DNA of 64,000 nucleotides from Cardiocondyla obscurior (Eukaryota; Arthropoda; Insecta; Hymenoptera; Formicidae): NCBI RefSeq assembly GCF_019399895.1, contig NC_091885.1, forward strand, positions 2,268,501 through 2,332,500. The letters are read 5' to 3'. The position numbers and the translations under genes were made by a program. Each line of letters begins with the position of its first letter. The first letter of the stretch is position 1. The notes beneath the pieces were generated by a model that worked only from the letters and a program-made list of their open reading frames with translations, had not been told where the DNA came from and made no database searches. Below are positions 35,710 through 48,300 of this stretch, one piece after another.

Positions 35710-37944
35710 TTTGTTTTTTCGTTAAAATTATTATATCTATACTTATAAATTAAGATTATACATATACGTATACATTTTGCGGTTGTAGAAAAAAGAATTA
35801 ATATTATAGACAGAATCTCTATTCGCGAACAAAATAACCGTCAACACGCCTTTAATCCATTAAAAAAAAAAAAATTTGGCGAGTCAGCAGTTAAATTGCT
35901 TGATTTGTTTTCGGATAAAACGTCGATTACGATGTAGCAATCGAAATATTGTAAAAAAAATTATGCTGATAACGCGAAATAGCCTGTTTTCGTGTAAAAA
36001 TAGATGTTCTCGTATCGATTCCCGCACGAAAACGTTATTATGCGAGCGCTATAGAAAAAAAAAAGTATGCAGAAAGGGTTGATGTGGAGGAGAAAGATTC
36101 GTGATCGTCGGCGTCACGACTTCGACCAAAGAGATTCTATCGTGCGGTGCTCTATATGTATACTGTTATAGCACTTTCATTCTTTTTCCAGTAGGTAGCA
36201 TGCTACGTTATCCCTGCGATTTACTTCGCCGGAATAAGAATAATCCTACAATTATGCCGATTATAATAATTACTTAAAAGTGCGGGAAAGAACATTTTTA
36301 TGTTAAATTGCACGGTATTCGCTCGACGATAATACTACTCGACGTAATATTAATCAATGCCGTCACGTAAAGCGATCAAACGAAAAATTAAACGGTAAAT
36401 TAAATCAATAAAAAAAAAAATAATAATAAATTAATAAAATAACAGTTTAATTACTCTTTTTTTTTTTTATATGTGGGCACACAAAAAATTCAGAGAATTT
36501 TCTATCTTCCAACTGATTTATCAAGCGGAGAGCACCACTCGCGGCTGCAGTATTGCAATTTTCCAGATGCGAAAATAGGAAAGGTATCTACTTTATTTCC
36601 AGGGAGATCCCGGCTGAATGAGGATACACGGTAAGAAAGGGTGGCGCCGGGGGATAAGAGTAAGCCGCGGAGCGAAGTAATTTCACACGAGAGAGTAGGG
36701 TCTTGCTGGGTGAGAGGAGATCCCGCGGAGCTATAGTCTTATCTCGGAAATATAGCGGGCACATCCCCCTGCGAAAATTATATTCTTGGAAAGCAGAAAA
36801 TTGCTTCGCTTCAGCCCGTTCTGTACGAGCGCGCAGTCCACCGATATTAAGTTCTCCGTAACGTTTTTGCATGCGATCTACTGTCGCTTTATCATATAGA
36901 TACCGAGATATTAATTCCGAATAATATGCGAGGCCTAACAGCGATCCGTGGGCTCATTAGCGATGCCACGGGGCGATTGAGTTCCGAATATAATTTTTTA
37001 ATTTTCCTCGATCGGCGCGCGTTTCAAACTAATGGATTTAAAAACCTATTCAACGATATTGATTATAGTGTATCGTGTGAGTGTGCGTTTAACTCTTGAT
37101 TTTACGGTCACGGCACGGCCCGTCAGTTTCTGGTTAATCGAAATGACAGGGCTGCGTCGGTGATTCGAAAATAATGGTTATTCCGGCACTAGGGACATCG
37201 AATTCATGTTAATAACGAGAGATTAGTGTCCCGGCGCCCGGCCCGCGAGCAAATTCATCGAGACAATCATTTCTTCATCAACATCGTGGATGTTAAAAAA
37301 AAAAAAAATATGGTAAAACGTGCAATAATAAAAATGTAATAAATATACTACACGGTAAATATTCAGAGTGCATTGACGATTCGACGTGGGATATCACGCT
37401 GCCGGAGATCCCGTCTTTCCACGCCGCGGATAAGTGAATAAACAATATATCAGGATTATTCGAAGTCATTTGCTCGCGTTGCCGACCCATTACGCACCGC
37501 CAGACTATACGTCACAGCCATTTCGAAGTCCTCGGAGGCACAGGTCCTTTGGATACCTGTAGAATCCTAGGATGAAGGTGGGGCGGATAGATGGAGATTT
37601 ATAGCCGCTAGGAGACAGGGTGTAATCATACACATCGCCCCATCAACTCTGTAACTGTGATTTACCGTGGGAATTCTAAAAAGTTCTGGAGTTTCTACCG
37701 TATTTTGACCCGAATTCTCTGAATCTCGGTATGTGGCTACGTCGACCGTCGTATGTCAAATCTCGGTGGCATTCGTGAGCGTATTAGCCGCGAAATACCG
37801 TTCTATTTTCAGATAAATATATAAAATAAATTTTGTGAAAAAACAAAAAAAAAAATAAAATAAAAAAAATTTGTCTTAATAAAACGGGAGTGACGAGTTC
37901 GAGGCAGTGTAAAGCTAAGCCGCTTCTAGCTTGAATGCCGTCAA

Positions 37945-37962
37945 AGACGACTTTAGTCGTCT
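37945..37962. repeat. 8-bp perfect inverted repeat with 2-bp spacer
   Basis: AGACGACT, TT, AGTCGTCT: the second arm is the exact reverse complement of the first. Too short for a microRNA precursor. Confidence 0.9.
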
Positions 37963-39554
37963 ACAGAATAATTGTCGCATCTGACAGCGCAAAACGTTTC
38001 TTCAAAAGAAAGATTCGTTAAGTGGCATCGAGTGAGACGTCTCCTTTGAATGATCACCGTAGCTAAATTGCGGGTTAACTTTGGTCTAACGGGTTCGCGT
38101 GTTCGCGACAGTCATGCCACAGGGCCGAGTCATGTATCGGGCAAAGCCCTGGAGAAGTGAGTGCGATCGGTGGGAGGTGGATGGACTAATACGACGACCA
38201 CGTCATCTTCGCTGGAAACCGAATTCGTATAGCCGACGCGCGACGCGAGCCCCCGCTATGACTTTATTTTTGCGCCCAACAACAGCTGACGGTTATAAAT
38301 TGGAATGTAACAGTCGGACACGCAACCGACGCAGTTTATTTCTTCCTTGCGCCGACAATGATCCTCCCATGACTAATTTGTTTCGACAATAGCAAATTGC
38401 TCGAGCCGCGTACATCTTTCATCCGGATTTTTCGACAGTCATTGTAAATTCGAGCGATGCATGCCGGAAGCCGTTTCGCGAAATTCGTACGCCGTTTTAA
38501 AAGATTCTCGCTGCCGCGGGATGATTCCGCGCAATCATCATCGATCCGCGTCTTCGAGGCTGAGGTGGAGAGATTTGGAGAAGATCTTCAATGTCGGTAT
38601 CCGGCTTTGCTACTCGTGAAGACCGTAGCGGATGTTATAGATAGAATATAGGTACCCAATAACCCCATCACGTCGGAGATGCTTCCTCGGTATAAATAAA
38701 TCAATATAACTCGCTTCCACCCTTAGACGCCGCCCTCTTTCGCCGTAAGGAAGTGACGTATGAGGCTCACATCTTCAAGGCGAGGGTTGAAGAGGCCACC
38801 CTGTTATTTCACAGTTAGGCTCGTCCCTCTCGCTTCCCTCGAGCTCCCACGACCATCTTTCTCGTCGTCTTCTACCATCTAGACCGACCTGTGCGTCCCT
38901 AGTGCCGCTTCCAAACGCGCACGAGTCCCTCGGGAGGCTTTTGTCCTCGAGCTGTAAGCGACTTCCTGACAGGCCAAGTTTGCACCTGCTCTCCTTTTGG
39001 CTCGTCCGTGCCTCTCCCTTCTTCTATCCGCTCGCGGCGTCTCTTTCGCTCGTTGTTTCGTCTTACTCTCCCTTTCTCTCCCGCTTTGCCAACTCCTAAC
39101 CTTACGTAGCCGCGCACCACCCACCGACGTTACCGGCGCGTAATTTATTCGGGATAGAATCCTCTCTCTTCGGCCGAAGGTAATCCGTAGATCAGCATGC
39201 TGGATAAACCGGGCGTGTCGTTATATACGTCCGTCGAAATTATTTTCGAATAATCCCCGCCGTCGACACCTCGAACTCACTTATCTTAATTAAAACTTAC
39301 CCTCGCCCCCGCGGCACGAAGCGAATCGGATGTTTACGCGATTTACGGTAATAATGCCGGTGGTAAACCGACTCGTTTAAGCGACAAGGTTTATAGCTTG
39401 TTTTCTACGAAGATGCAAAGAGATTACTCAAGATTTTCACGCACCAAATCGCTCCAGTGATCATTCTTCGAGCACGGCGTGTTTTAAAATTTTTATAGCA
39501 AAAATTTCTGAGGCGTGAGCAAAGCGATCGAAATTAAAGCGCATAAAATTGCTC

Positions 39555-39574
39555 TTTTTTTTTTTTTTTTTTTT
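39555..39574. repeat. T homopolymer, 20 bp
   Basis: Pure T run on the plus strand in otherwise mixed sequence. Confidence 0.94.
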
Positions 39575-41728
39575 CGATTAAAATCTAATTGCGCGGAATA
39601 AGTGGATAACGTTTCAAGGTTGTTAGGCGGTCGCGACGTCATACCTATTTTCCATTTGTGAGCAGAAACACCGTCTTTCTTCGGTAAGTAGCGGGCGACG
39701 GGCGGAGGTCTGCGTTCGCAGATGTCGGAGATGCCGAGTGATTAATGACGCCCGATAGACGTAATTTGTTGCGGCTTACAAACTCGCCGTCTCTCGGTGC
39801 GTCTTTCAAATTCAAATTATTGATAAACAGGATGCTGTTTGTAACAGCCGGTTATGGGACGGTGTCGGACGACTTCACTAAGCGCAAGCGATATAGTAAT
39901 TAATTTTAAACGCGCTCGCCATGCTTATTTTTTTTTTTTTTCTTCTTTTATCGCGCGAAAAATTCCCGAACGTTTTCCAGCGAAAAGAGAAAGTCGTTGC
40001 GCACACGCGACAACGTATGACAACTAAGGTATTATATTACGATCGTAAAATTATACGCAGACATTGAAAGGCAGTAACAGCCGGACTCGGCGTTATCGCA
40101 ACTTAAACATAATTATTCCAGTTTTACAGTTAATAACATCCGCGAGCAAATTCATCAGTGAAATTATCGTGGAAGCGCAAAAGAGTGCCCTAAAAATAAT
40201 ACGATCAGATCGAAAGACCGTATGGTTGCGTCGGCCGCGCATTATCTAAATCAGAGGGGAAAAAAAAGAAAAAAAGAAAAAAAAAGAAATGATTCTTATT
40301 AGCTGAAATAAAGATAGTAAAGCGATACGGTGCTCGCTTTAATAGCCGGACGACTAAGTGTGTGCGAGTGGATTTCCTCGTCGCGTACGCGAACGGCGCC
40401 GTTGTTTTGCAGCATACGGATGCGCGATTATCATTAAACGTGCAATGGCAAGAAACAGCGTAATGGAAACGGTCGAAGGGTCCCGCTGGTCAACCGGCGA
40501 TAAGATCGAACAAAGGTGTTAACGTAACTCAACGACGACAGCTGAGAACACCAGGCTTCAGTAATGTGCGCCATGCTGCCCGTCGCGCCTTCTCCGACGA
40601 GCCTACTTCCTCCATAAAACGCAAGTTCACAATTAACACTCTTTCCGCGGCGGAGTCAAATTTACGCTGGCACTTAGCGCGCATGGCGATCGCGCCGTAC
40701 TTTGCTCGCGTTCAGGTCCTTATCGCAAGTAAAATGTTTAGATATAAATACAAAAGTGCGAGGTCCGAATGAATGATAGCGTACTAATATCCGAAATTGT
40801 TTTTTTCACGGATTGAAAACATAAAAAGATAATTAAAAATATATGTTGGAGTTTTCTCTCATTTCCCGCGCGATATGCAAATTTGAAAATTAAGAATTAA
40901 AAATAATTATTTTATCAGATTTCTCGACAGTCCGATATACGATTAAATTTTCATATTTTTGTATAGATTCATTATTAGATTTCTATATAATATCAAACGA
41001 TTATTTATCAGCATTTACAATATTTTTAACGCGCCGGAATGTTTTAATTAACCGAGTCGATATTTGCCGGATTACCATTTCGAAGCGTCGACTAATAGCA
41101 TTGCACTCGCTCGCGGGTTAATAATTCGATAAAAATCGCTATTGATCTCACGGCGCGGTGCTTGCATTAATATCGTAAATCAAACACTTAATCTTCGGGA
41201 GGGTAAAATCGATACAATAATGCTTTGCCTCACACCGAACCTTACAATCTCAAAAATAGATATACATTATCGAATGCGAGATTTTGTTACCAAAATCATT
41301 AATATTAATTAGAATGTATATCATTATTTGTTATCAGTAACAAAAAATATTATTTTTACAAATATCATTAAACATATTACAAAAAAAAAACTTTGTAATT
41401 AATCTAAATTCCTTCTCTCCAACGTTTCATATAATAAAATATCACGCATTTACGATCGTATAACCAATGAATCCCGACGCGATCGTCTCGAGAGGCTCTC
41501 CGCGCGATCAGAGATTATTTTTTTTTACTCACCGCGATTTATCTTCCCCAAAGTTACAGATGCAGTTGGCACTTGATGTGCACGAGGATATAATTAGATT
41601 AACAGCGTCGTGCACGGAGTTAGAGCCTGCAAATGGAGACGTGCACGCGGGGAGGACGAGCGGACAGTTGGACAAGCGGGAGCCGGGCTCTCGACCGTAC
41701 AACGGTGGATGGTTAGAAATCATGGCGA

Positions 41729-41738
41729 GTGACGTCAC
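41729..41738. promoter_or_regulatory. Full palindromic CRE, GTGACGTCAC
   Basis: Exact TGACGTCA core recognised by CREB/ATF bZIP proteins, with the palindrome extended by one base each side. No promoter is identified nearby. Confidence 0.4.
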
Positions 41739-42234
41739 CACTCGTGACTTGTGACACGCGCCAGTTTAATTAGCGTTACAATGCCGAATCCGCGCGTACG
41801 CGGAAGGTGTAAGCCGAGAAGGCGAAGGGTCGGCGCGGCGAGTGCAGCGGTTGGCAACGCCGAACCCGCGGCGTAATTCACGTCGGACGCTCCGCGCCCT
41901 CGGCCTGCTACGTAACCTCGCCGTTCCGAAACACTTTTTCGACGCACGAGATAAACAACTAAACGATGACTGGAATAGCACACGAGTACAAAAAATGATT
42001 GTCCGTACTCGACTCGACGATGTCGACGCTTACTCGTGTGCGGAAACGTCCTACCCGCGGTCGTAGATACGCGTAATTGCGGAGCTATTGACGACACGTC
42101 CACACGCCCGAAGCACCGCAACAAGACTGGCCGTTAGAGATTTCGGCCCTTAGATAGAACGAGACAACCGAGTAAAAAGAGCGAGAGGGCAATAGGTTCG
42201 ATCGTCAATTGCACGCTGTTCTTTTCGCACTGAG

Positions 42235-42298
42235 TTCTCGGAATCCCTGAGCCTCGGCTAAATTCTCGGAATCTCTGAGCCTCGGCTAAATTCTCGGA
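42235..42298. repeat. 28-bp tandem repeat, about 2.3 copies
   Basis: The unit starts TTCTCGGAATC and continues CTGAGCCTCGGCTAAA. Copies at 42235-42262 and 42263-42290 differ at one position; a third begins TTCTCGGA at 42291 and then diverges. The near identity suggests a recent local duplication. Confidence 0.9.
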
Positions 42299-44229
42299 AG
42301 CTCCTAGCTCGATGCCGAGGTTTATTTACGTTTTTTATATTAGCTCACTGAAGTCCAGCTATGTTTTTAAGTCCTCGGTCAACTCTCCTCGGTAAAATAA
42401 ACACCGAAAACATGCGTAGAGCGGCGAATGAGATAGGTTCGCGATATGTAATGTTCCTCGCGCACTTTAATTTCCGCAAATTTCTCAAAAGTTACTTAAT
42501 CGAAACGGGACGAGAGTCCCGGCCGCGACGAAGACGGGCGAGGTGCACATCTCGTACTCTCTAATTCGATACAGTCTGAGTCCATCGCGAACGTCGCAGT
42601 TGGTCTAATGTCGGTGTATACTGTGCGGGATACTGCGGTTCGTAGGGTCCCCAGGGCGAGGCGAGAAGTAGGTGCACGATGACGAGTCGTGGGGACACGC
42701 AGATACCTAGACATCGTCTCGGAAGCGCTCTCGAGCGCAGAGTCCGGATAAACCGCGTGCTCTGTTCCCAGCCGCGGAACCTCCTCTCTTTCTGGCACTC
42801 TGCCCGCCGACCTCCGACCCGCTCCCGAGGCCCCGGGACCACGTTCCCCGAATTACCGGCCCGCCGGCTGCAACAGCCTTGCACTTAGCGTAAATTCACG
42901 GGCGAATCGACAACGCTCGACGTCCCCGTTTCCCCCCCGCCCCGCCCCTCCTCCGTTTCCCAAGATAAACGGGCACGTAGAAACGGAGAAAGCCGAAAAT
43001 CGCGGCGCCGCTAAAATTTTTCCACCGGTATCGACGAGGAGGAAAATTTATTAATATCGCGGGTTACCTTTGCGCCGCTAATAGAAGTTTCGTGTCCGAC
43101 GTCGTTCCGTACGGTGTGGATCACGTCTCGGTTCAATTTCTTTGACTTAGCCGCGAGTGTTCGTAACTTCTCTGAACGCGGGATGAACTTGTGTCGCAGC
43201 GTTCCTCGCGCCAACGAGACAAAAGCTGAAGGGGGAAAAAATATACGTAACAAAATCGTGATATCGAAGCGATGACAGAGTGATAGCACACGACGGATCG
43301 TTACGTGCTGTTTCTCCTGCTCTGGCGCCGCGTGCACCTCGTGAGGTCGTGAGTCACGTAAGCGCGTGTGCGTGCCGCGGGCATGTGTCGCAGGCCGGCC
43401 ACGACACGCGGGGACCCGAGATAGGAGAGAGATTTAAAATGTTGCGGCAGGTCGCGAGGATTAAACGATGATAAACTATCTCGGCAGCCCCCGGTAGGCT
43501 GACCCTGCACGACGACTTGAATTACGGCCGTAAAACAAAACTACCCGATGCCGGGGCCGCGCGCTTCCCGACGAGACGAAAGACGTACTCGCGCGCCAAT
43601 CTGTCCGTGGCGCGACGCACCGAAACGCATAATCACGCGCGGAGGCCCTTCCATGCGTGCGGCACTCTCTCCCCCTCCTACCGAGCACCCTTTTTGCGCG
43701 ACGATAATCGATAATTACAGGCTGCAATTACAAGAAATGTTAATGCGCCGATTACACGCTACATTATTCCGTAAAACGTTCGGTGATATCGCCGTTGATA
43801 TCTCGAAGATAATTAAAGCCTGGGTAAACTTAAGAAAAATTAACGCTTATCGGGCCAGCTCGTAACGTAAATCGGTGCGGAATAAAAGTGAAGAAAAATA
43901 CTTCCTAGCAGTTAATTAGAGAACATTCGAATTCGGTCTTAATGGCAGGATAATATTTTCCGGGCGAATTTTATTTTCAACCAGTTGCCAGTTGTAAAAA
44001 ATATAGGGGAAAAAAAAAAGAAAAGAAAAAAGAAAAAAAAATGCCAAAACCGTTTGCTCGCGGAAAGTATATATGTATATGCGATTCGATATGCGCTATA
44101 CCGCGAGAACCGAGAAAGCGCATAAATCTACCGGTTAAAATTCAGCGAGTTGGAATCCGCGCGGCTGAAATCCGCTCGGCCGATTATGCAAGGAGCTCGG
44201 GTGCTTTTCTGAAAAGTGTTCGCGTCGTG

Positions 44230-45360
44230 AAATGGTGAGCCGAAACGATCGCGCAGCTCGCCCGCGGAGCCACTCGGACGCGAATTTCGCGCTCGCGCCC
44301 GCTTTGCGTCCCTATCCCGATCCACCCCCGCCGTGCAGACGGGGAGAGGGGAGGGGGAGGATTATTAATTCCCTCGTTAAAATCCAACCCGCGGCATCGC
44401 CACGGTTCGTTATTTACGGACGAAAATTGTAAATACGAGCGGCCCGGCGCGTATCGACGCGCGGCCACTCCCGCGGCCGCGGGCAATTAATAATCGCATC
44501 GGAGCTAATTAAATCCGGAAAACATGCAAATGCACTGTTTATATTTCAAAGCGACGGCAACCGATCGAGTGCAACGACGTGCCGCGCCGTACCCGAGTGG
44601 CAGCGTGGAAAGCGCCGGGAAGAGCGAGAAGGAGCCGCCCAGGGGATGCGAATTATACGTCATCCATAAAAATGCATGAAACGCGATCGCGTTGTATTAA
44701 TCGTTCCGCCTGATTTCGCGGCCGCGCGACGGTACCGGGTGACGCGACGAGTGCGCGAGAGAGAGAAAAGGCCGGTCGCCATGATGGCGTCTCCTTTTGT
44801 CGCTAACCAAGGTTTTGCCGGTGGGACCTGTGGGCTCGCGGAAAGGACTCGAGCCGGCGAAATCGATCGAACGTGTTGATACTTACGGAAGCGGCGGTCA
44901 CGAGGAGGAAAATTCGTCGTGCCGGCGGCCGTCCGTCGTGGCGAAATCACCAAGAATTTCCCGTCGGAGATCCCGCGCGAACTCACCGACAACCCGCAGC
45001 ACCACTTCGAAGACGCCTTACTGGTGTCGCCAGCTAGCGAGCGACGCGGAAAGCACTCGTGCGCTGTCGGCAACTCCGTACGCCGTCGGAGATCGCGCTC
45101 GCTCGTCTCTGTTCGTCCCACCGTCTTCTTCCTTCTCGGGCACGGCACGATAATCGCGGCGATGCACTTTTCACGGGATCGACGACGAGCGGGAAAGGAC
45201 ACCGGAGAGCGAGGGAGATAAAGCGGCTGATCGGCGTCACGAGTAAGCGGGAGAGAAGAATACGACCCGGGAGAGAAAAAGGTAAAGATCCCGGCGCCCA
45301 AGCGTTACCGCGCGCGCGAACGTTCCCCTCTTTCCTCTCCTCTATATTTTTTTTTTTCTT
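44230..45360. other. CpG-dense, GC-rich intronic patch
   Basis: Markedly richer in CG dinucleotides than its AT-rich neighbours, with open frames on several strands at once (the longest is 213 codons on minus, 44660-45301). It includes the palindrome CGCCATGATGGCG at 44777-44789 and a GTAAGTATC donor-like site on minus. It could be an internal promoter or simply a GC-rich island; I cannot tell which. Confidence 0.4.
44777..44789. promoter_or_regulatory. Palindrome of two convergent CGCCAT cores (Pho/YY1-like)
   Basis: CGCCAT, G, ATGGCG is a perfect inverted repeat with a 1-bp spacer. GCCAT is the core of Pleiohomeotic/YY1 sites. The sequence is certain; the binding is inference. Confidence 0.35.
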
Positions 45361-48300
45361 TCTTTCCGCCGAGTAATTACGTCGTTAAGCGCGAGGCAAT
45401 TAAGACGCAAGAAATCGAGCAACAATCACATTTACGGGGCTGCCCGCTTTGCTACGGCGTATTGATCCACGACGGTGACCGAGGGGGAAGGTGGAAAAGA
45501 GAGGAAAAGAGCCGGGCCCGTCGGTCGGTCGGTCGAGCGAAGCGGGAAGAGAAAGGGAAGGCAGAGGCGTGGAGGAGCCGGACAAAAAGAGCGCCGGACG
45601 TTTTGTTGGAATCGAAGTGCCGCGCGCGCTGCGTCGGGAGCCAGGATTTTTCTGGCTCCGGGGGGAGTTCGACAAAATCGGACGTGCCACCCGCCATGGC
45701 AACGCGGAAGTCGATACCGCCTGAGCGACGGCGATCGAAATCGAAATGAAAACCCGCGACGTCCCGATCTAACGAGATTCAGCCGGTGACATCGATTAAG
45801 AAGCGATTTATCAAATCGGGACTCTGGAAAATTCTCATTATTGCGAACTTCCTTCGCTCGCCGATAAAAGATTATTCGCGGCTTAGCGGATCGATAAAGT
45901 CATCGTTATCACACACGGGATTATTTCAAAGTAGGTAAACGCAGGGTTAGTAGCGCGCGAACATAATAATTAGCACAGCTACCGTGATTCGTCGAATAGA
46001 TTTTTTTTTTTTTCGGCGCGGTATTAAGCTTTTAACTTAATTAATGCGTCTCGAGTTTAGGAGTTCAATGGCGAGACGTGAAAGCTATACTGTCATCGTT
46101 TTTAAACATCAACCTTTGCTACGCATATCGTATATTGTTCGATATACATAATTGTTACTTACTCACGCATGAATAGGTGAGCGGAAAATCGTGATACGTG
46201 AAAGCGATCGAAAATTATACGTTCGTTTAAAGTAACGCTAATTTACAATTTACGGCACGATCGCACGACATTACGACGATCGTCTTACGCCGATATGCTA
46301 GTTAATTAGAAATTATAAGTATCTATCAAACAATCTCGCGCGGTTAAATTATGCCGGAGAAAACGCACCGATCGTTTTTGCTGAAACGAAGCAATATTAT
46401 CGAACGTAATGAAAATGCGCCTCTATGAATTCGCCCAGTGTTACACGACGGGATCGAATTTATGCGGCGACCGGGATAGAGCACAACTATACGAGCGGAA
46501 TTACTTTACATTAATTTTATCACGAGCTACGATAAAGGCTGGAATATATTACGTTGGCCACTCGCTCCGCGATCATCTCCCGCATCTAAGTGCGAGACGC
46601 GTTCGTTATCCCCTTAAATACGGAACGTAAAACCGCGGTGCATCCACGCAGGTGGCAAAATTTATCCCGCATACCGCGTCCCGCAATTCCCTCGATGAGC
46701 ACAATGATTTTTAATGAGCGGTAATGAGCCCCCTTTTCCCGTGCACCGCCGAGATAAAGAAAGTATAACGTTGTTTATTACATGTGACGGGTAACGCGCG
46801 GAAACAGCCGCGGATTCTTGTCGATCGCGTTTATCTATGCCGGAATCGTGGAATCGTTCCCCCGTCCGCGGCGCGAATTTGACGAGTATTAGCACTTCCT
46901 ACGAGTCTTGCATTTCCGCTGCCGAGAGTTCACCCTTTTACCGCGCCCGCTTTTTTGCATTAATTCCCTCGAACAGGATAAAATATCGCGGCTGATATCA
47001 TTATGTCCCGCAATAAAGATACAAGGATTGCTTTTTCTCACACCTTCTATCTGCATCGCTTCCCTCTGGCGAGATATAATTTACCAAATTGTTTTTAAAT
47101 TCACGTAACGCGCTTAAAGAGAACAAATAAACGGGATAAGAAAACGGGAATGCGTGGAAGAAGAAGGCAATAAAAAGAAATAAAAAAATAATAAGGTAAA
47201 GAAATTGGTGGCAATCGGTGCCGTCAGCTGCTTTTAATTCGGAGTGCATCTATTTATAACGTTATCGAATTCTAGCATCATCGCTTATCGACGATACTCT
47301 CAAGTTTATTAATTGCTAATTAATTTTAATATAAAAAAGAAAATCCGGGATTGAATATTTATTTAAATAATATGCAATATCAAGGATTAAAATAGTTTTT
47401 TTTTTCCGCGAGATCTTCTTACGCTAACGGTTCATAAATTTTCCGCGGATCGGCGGAATCAACGACGGCGATGAAATTCCGTAATTTACGATCCCTATTG
47501 CCAAGATAATTTGAGTAATGCGAGTTTAAAGCGTGGCAACAATGAGGCGTACGGTAACATGTAACTGTTCCACCCCCCTCCCCCCTGCCGATGCGCAGAT
47601 AAGTCAGAAGCATGTCTCGCGAAACGCGTGCACAAACCTGTCATACGAGCGATACACTACGTTAAGTCACACGACGATTATCAGCGACGTAGCGCGACAG
47701 GTGCGCGTCGATAATGCCATCGACAATAATTGCGAATCGTAGTAGACGGTCGTCCCCGGCGCGTCGATCCAAATCCGCATAATATATCGGTGCGATGCAT
47801 CCTCTGAGCGACGACGACTGACTCCCGACTCTCTGTTTCCGCGAAATATAAATTAAAAATAAAAAAAATTAACGGAAACACACGACCGTTTACGTGCCTC
47901 CCTAAATAATAAAATAGCCGAAGAATGAGAAAATTTCTTGTAAAAAAAAAATCAGAAATAAAAAAGTATCGTTCGAGATTAATATTTATTAAACTCATTG
48001 AAGCGCAGAGGAACTATGTGTTAAACGTGGGCGAGAGTGGAGAAAATCGATGCGAAAAAGATGAAGGAAATTGCCATGAGATGCGAATTGTACCCCCACG
48101 GATTTTCCCGTTACGATGTAGCGACGGATTTAAACCGCCAAATGGACGATCGGGCGCGGGAATCTTCGGCAGACCACATAATCCGGATCACGATTAAAAC
48201 GTGAAAATAACGTCGTTACATTGGGAACGGTGAATCGTCCTCGACGCCGGGGCGTCCTGCCGGAGAGAATCACGGTCGAGAGCACGAGAGGGTGGAGACG

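Noticed and set aside
38691..38700. TATA-box-like TATAAATAAA on plus
   Set aside because: No initiator at the expected spacing and no open frame or gene downstream; common in AT-containing intron.
39259..39299. Donor-like site on minus at about 39.3 kb (GAGG|GTAAGT) after an open segment
   Set aside because: The preceding residues do not resemble any Hth segment I know, and I could not find a convincing paired acceptor.
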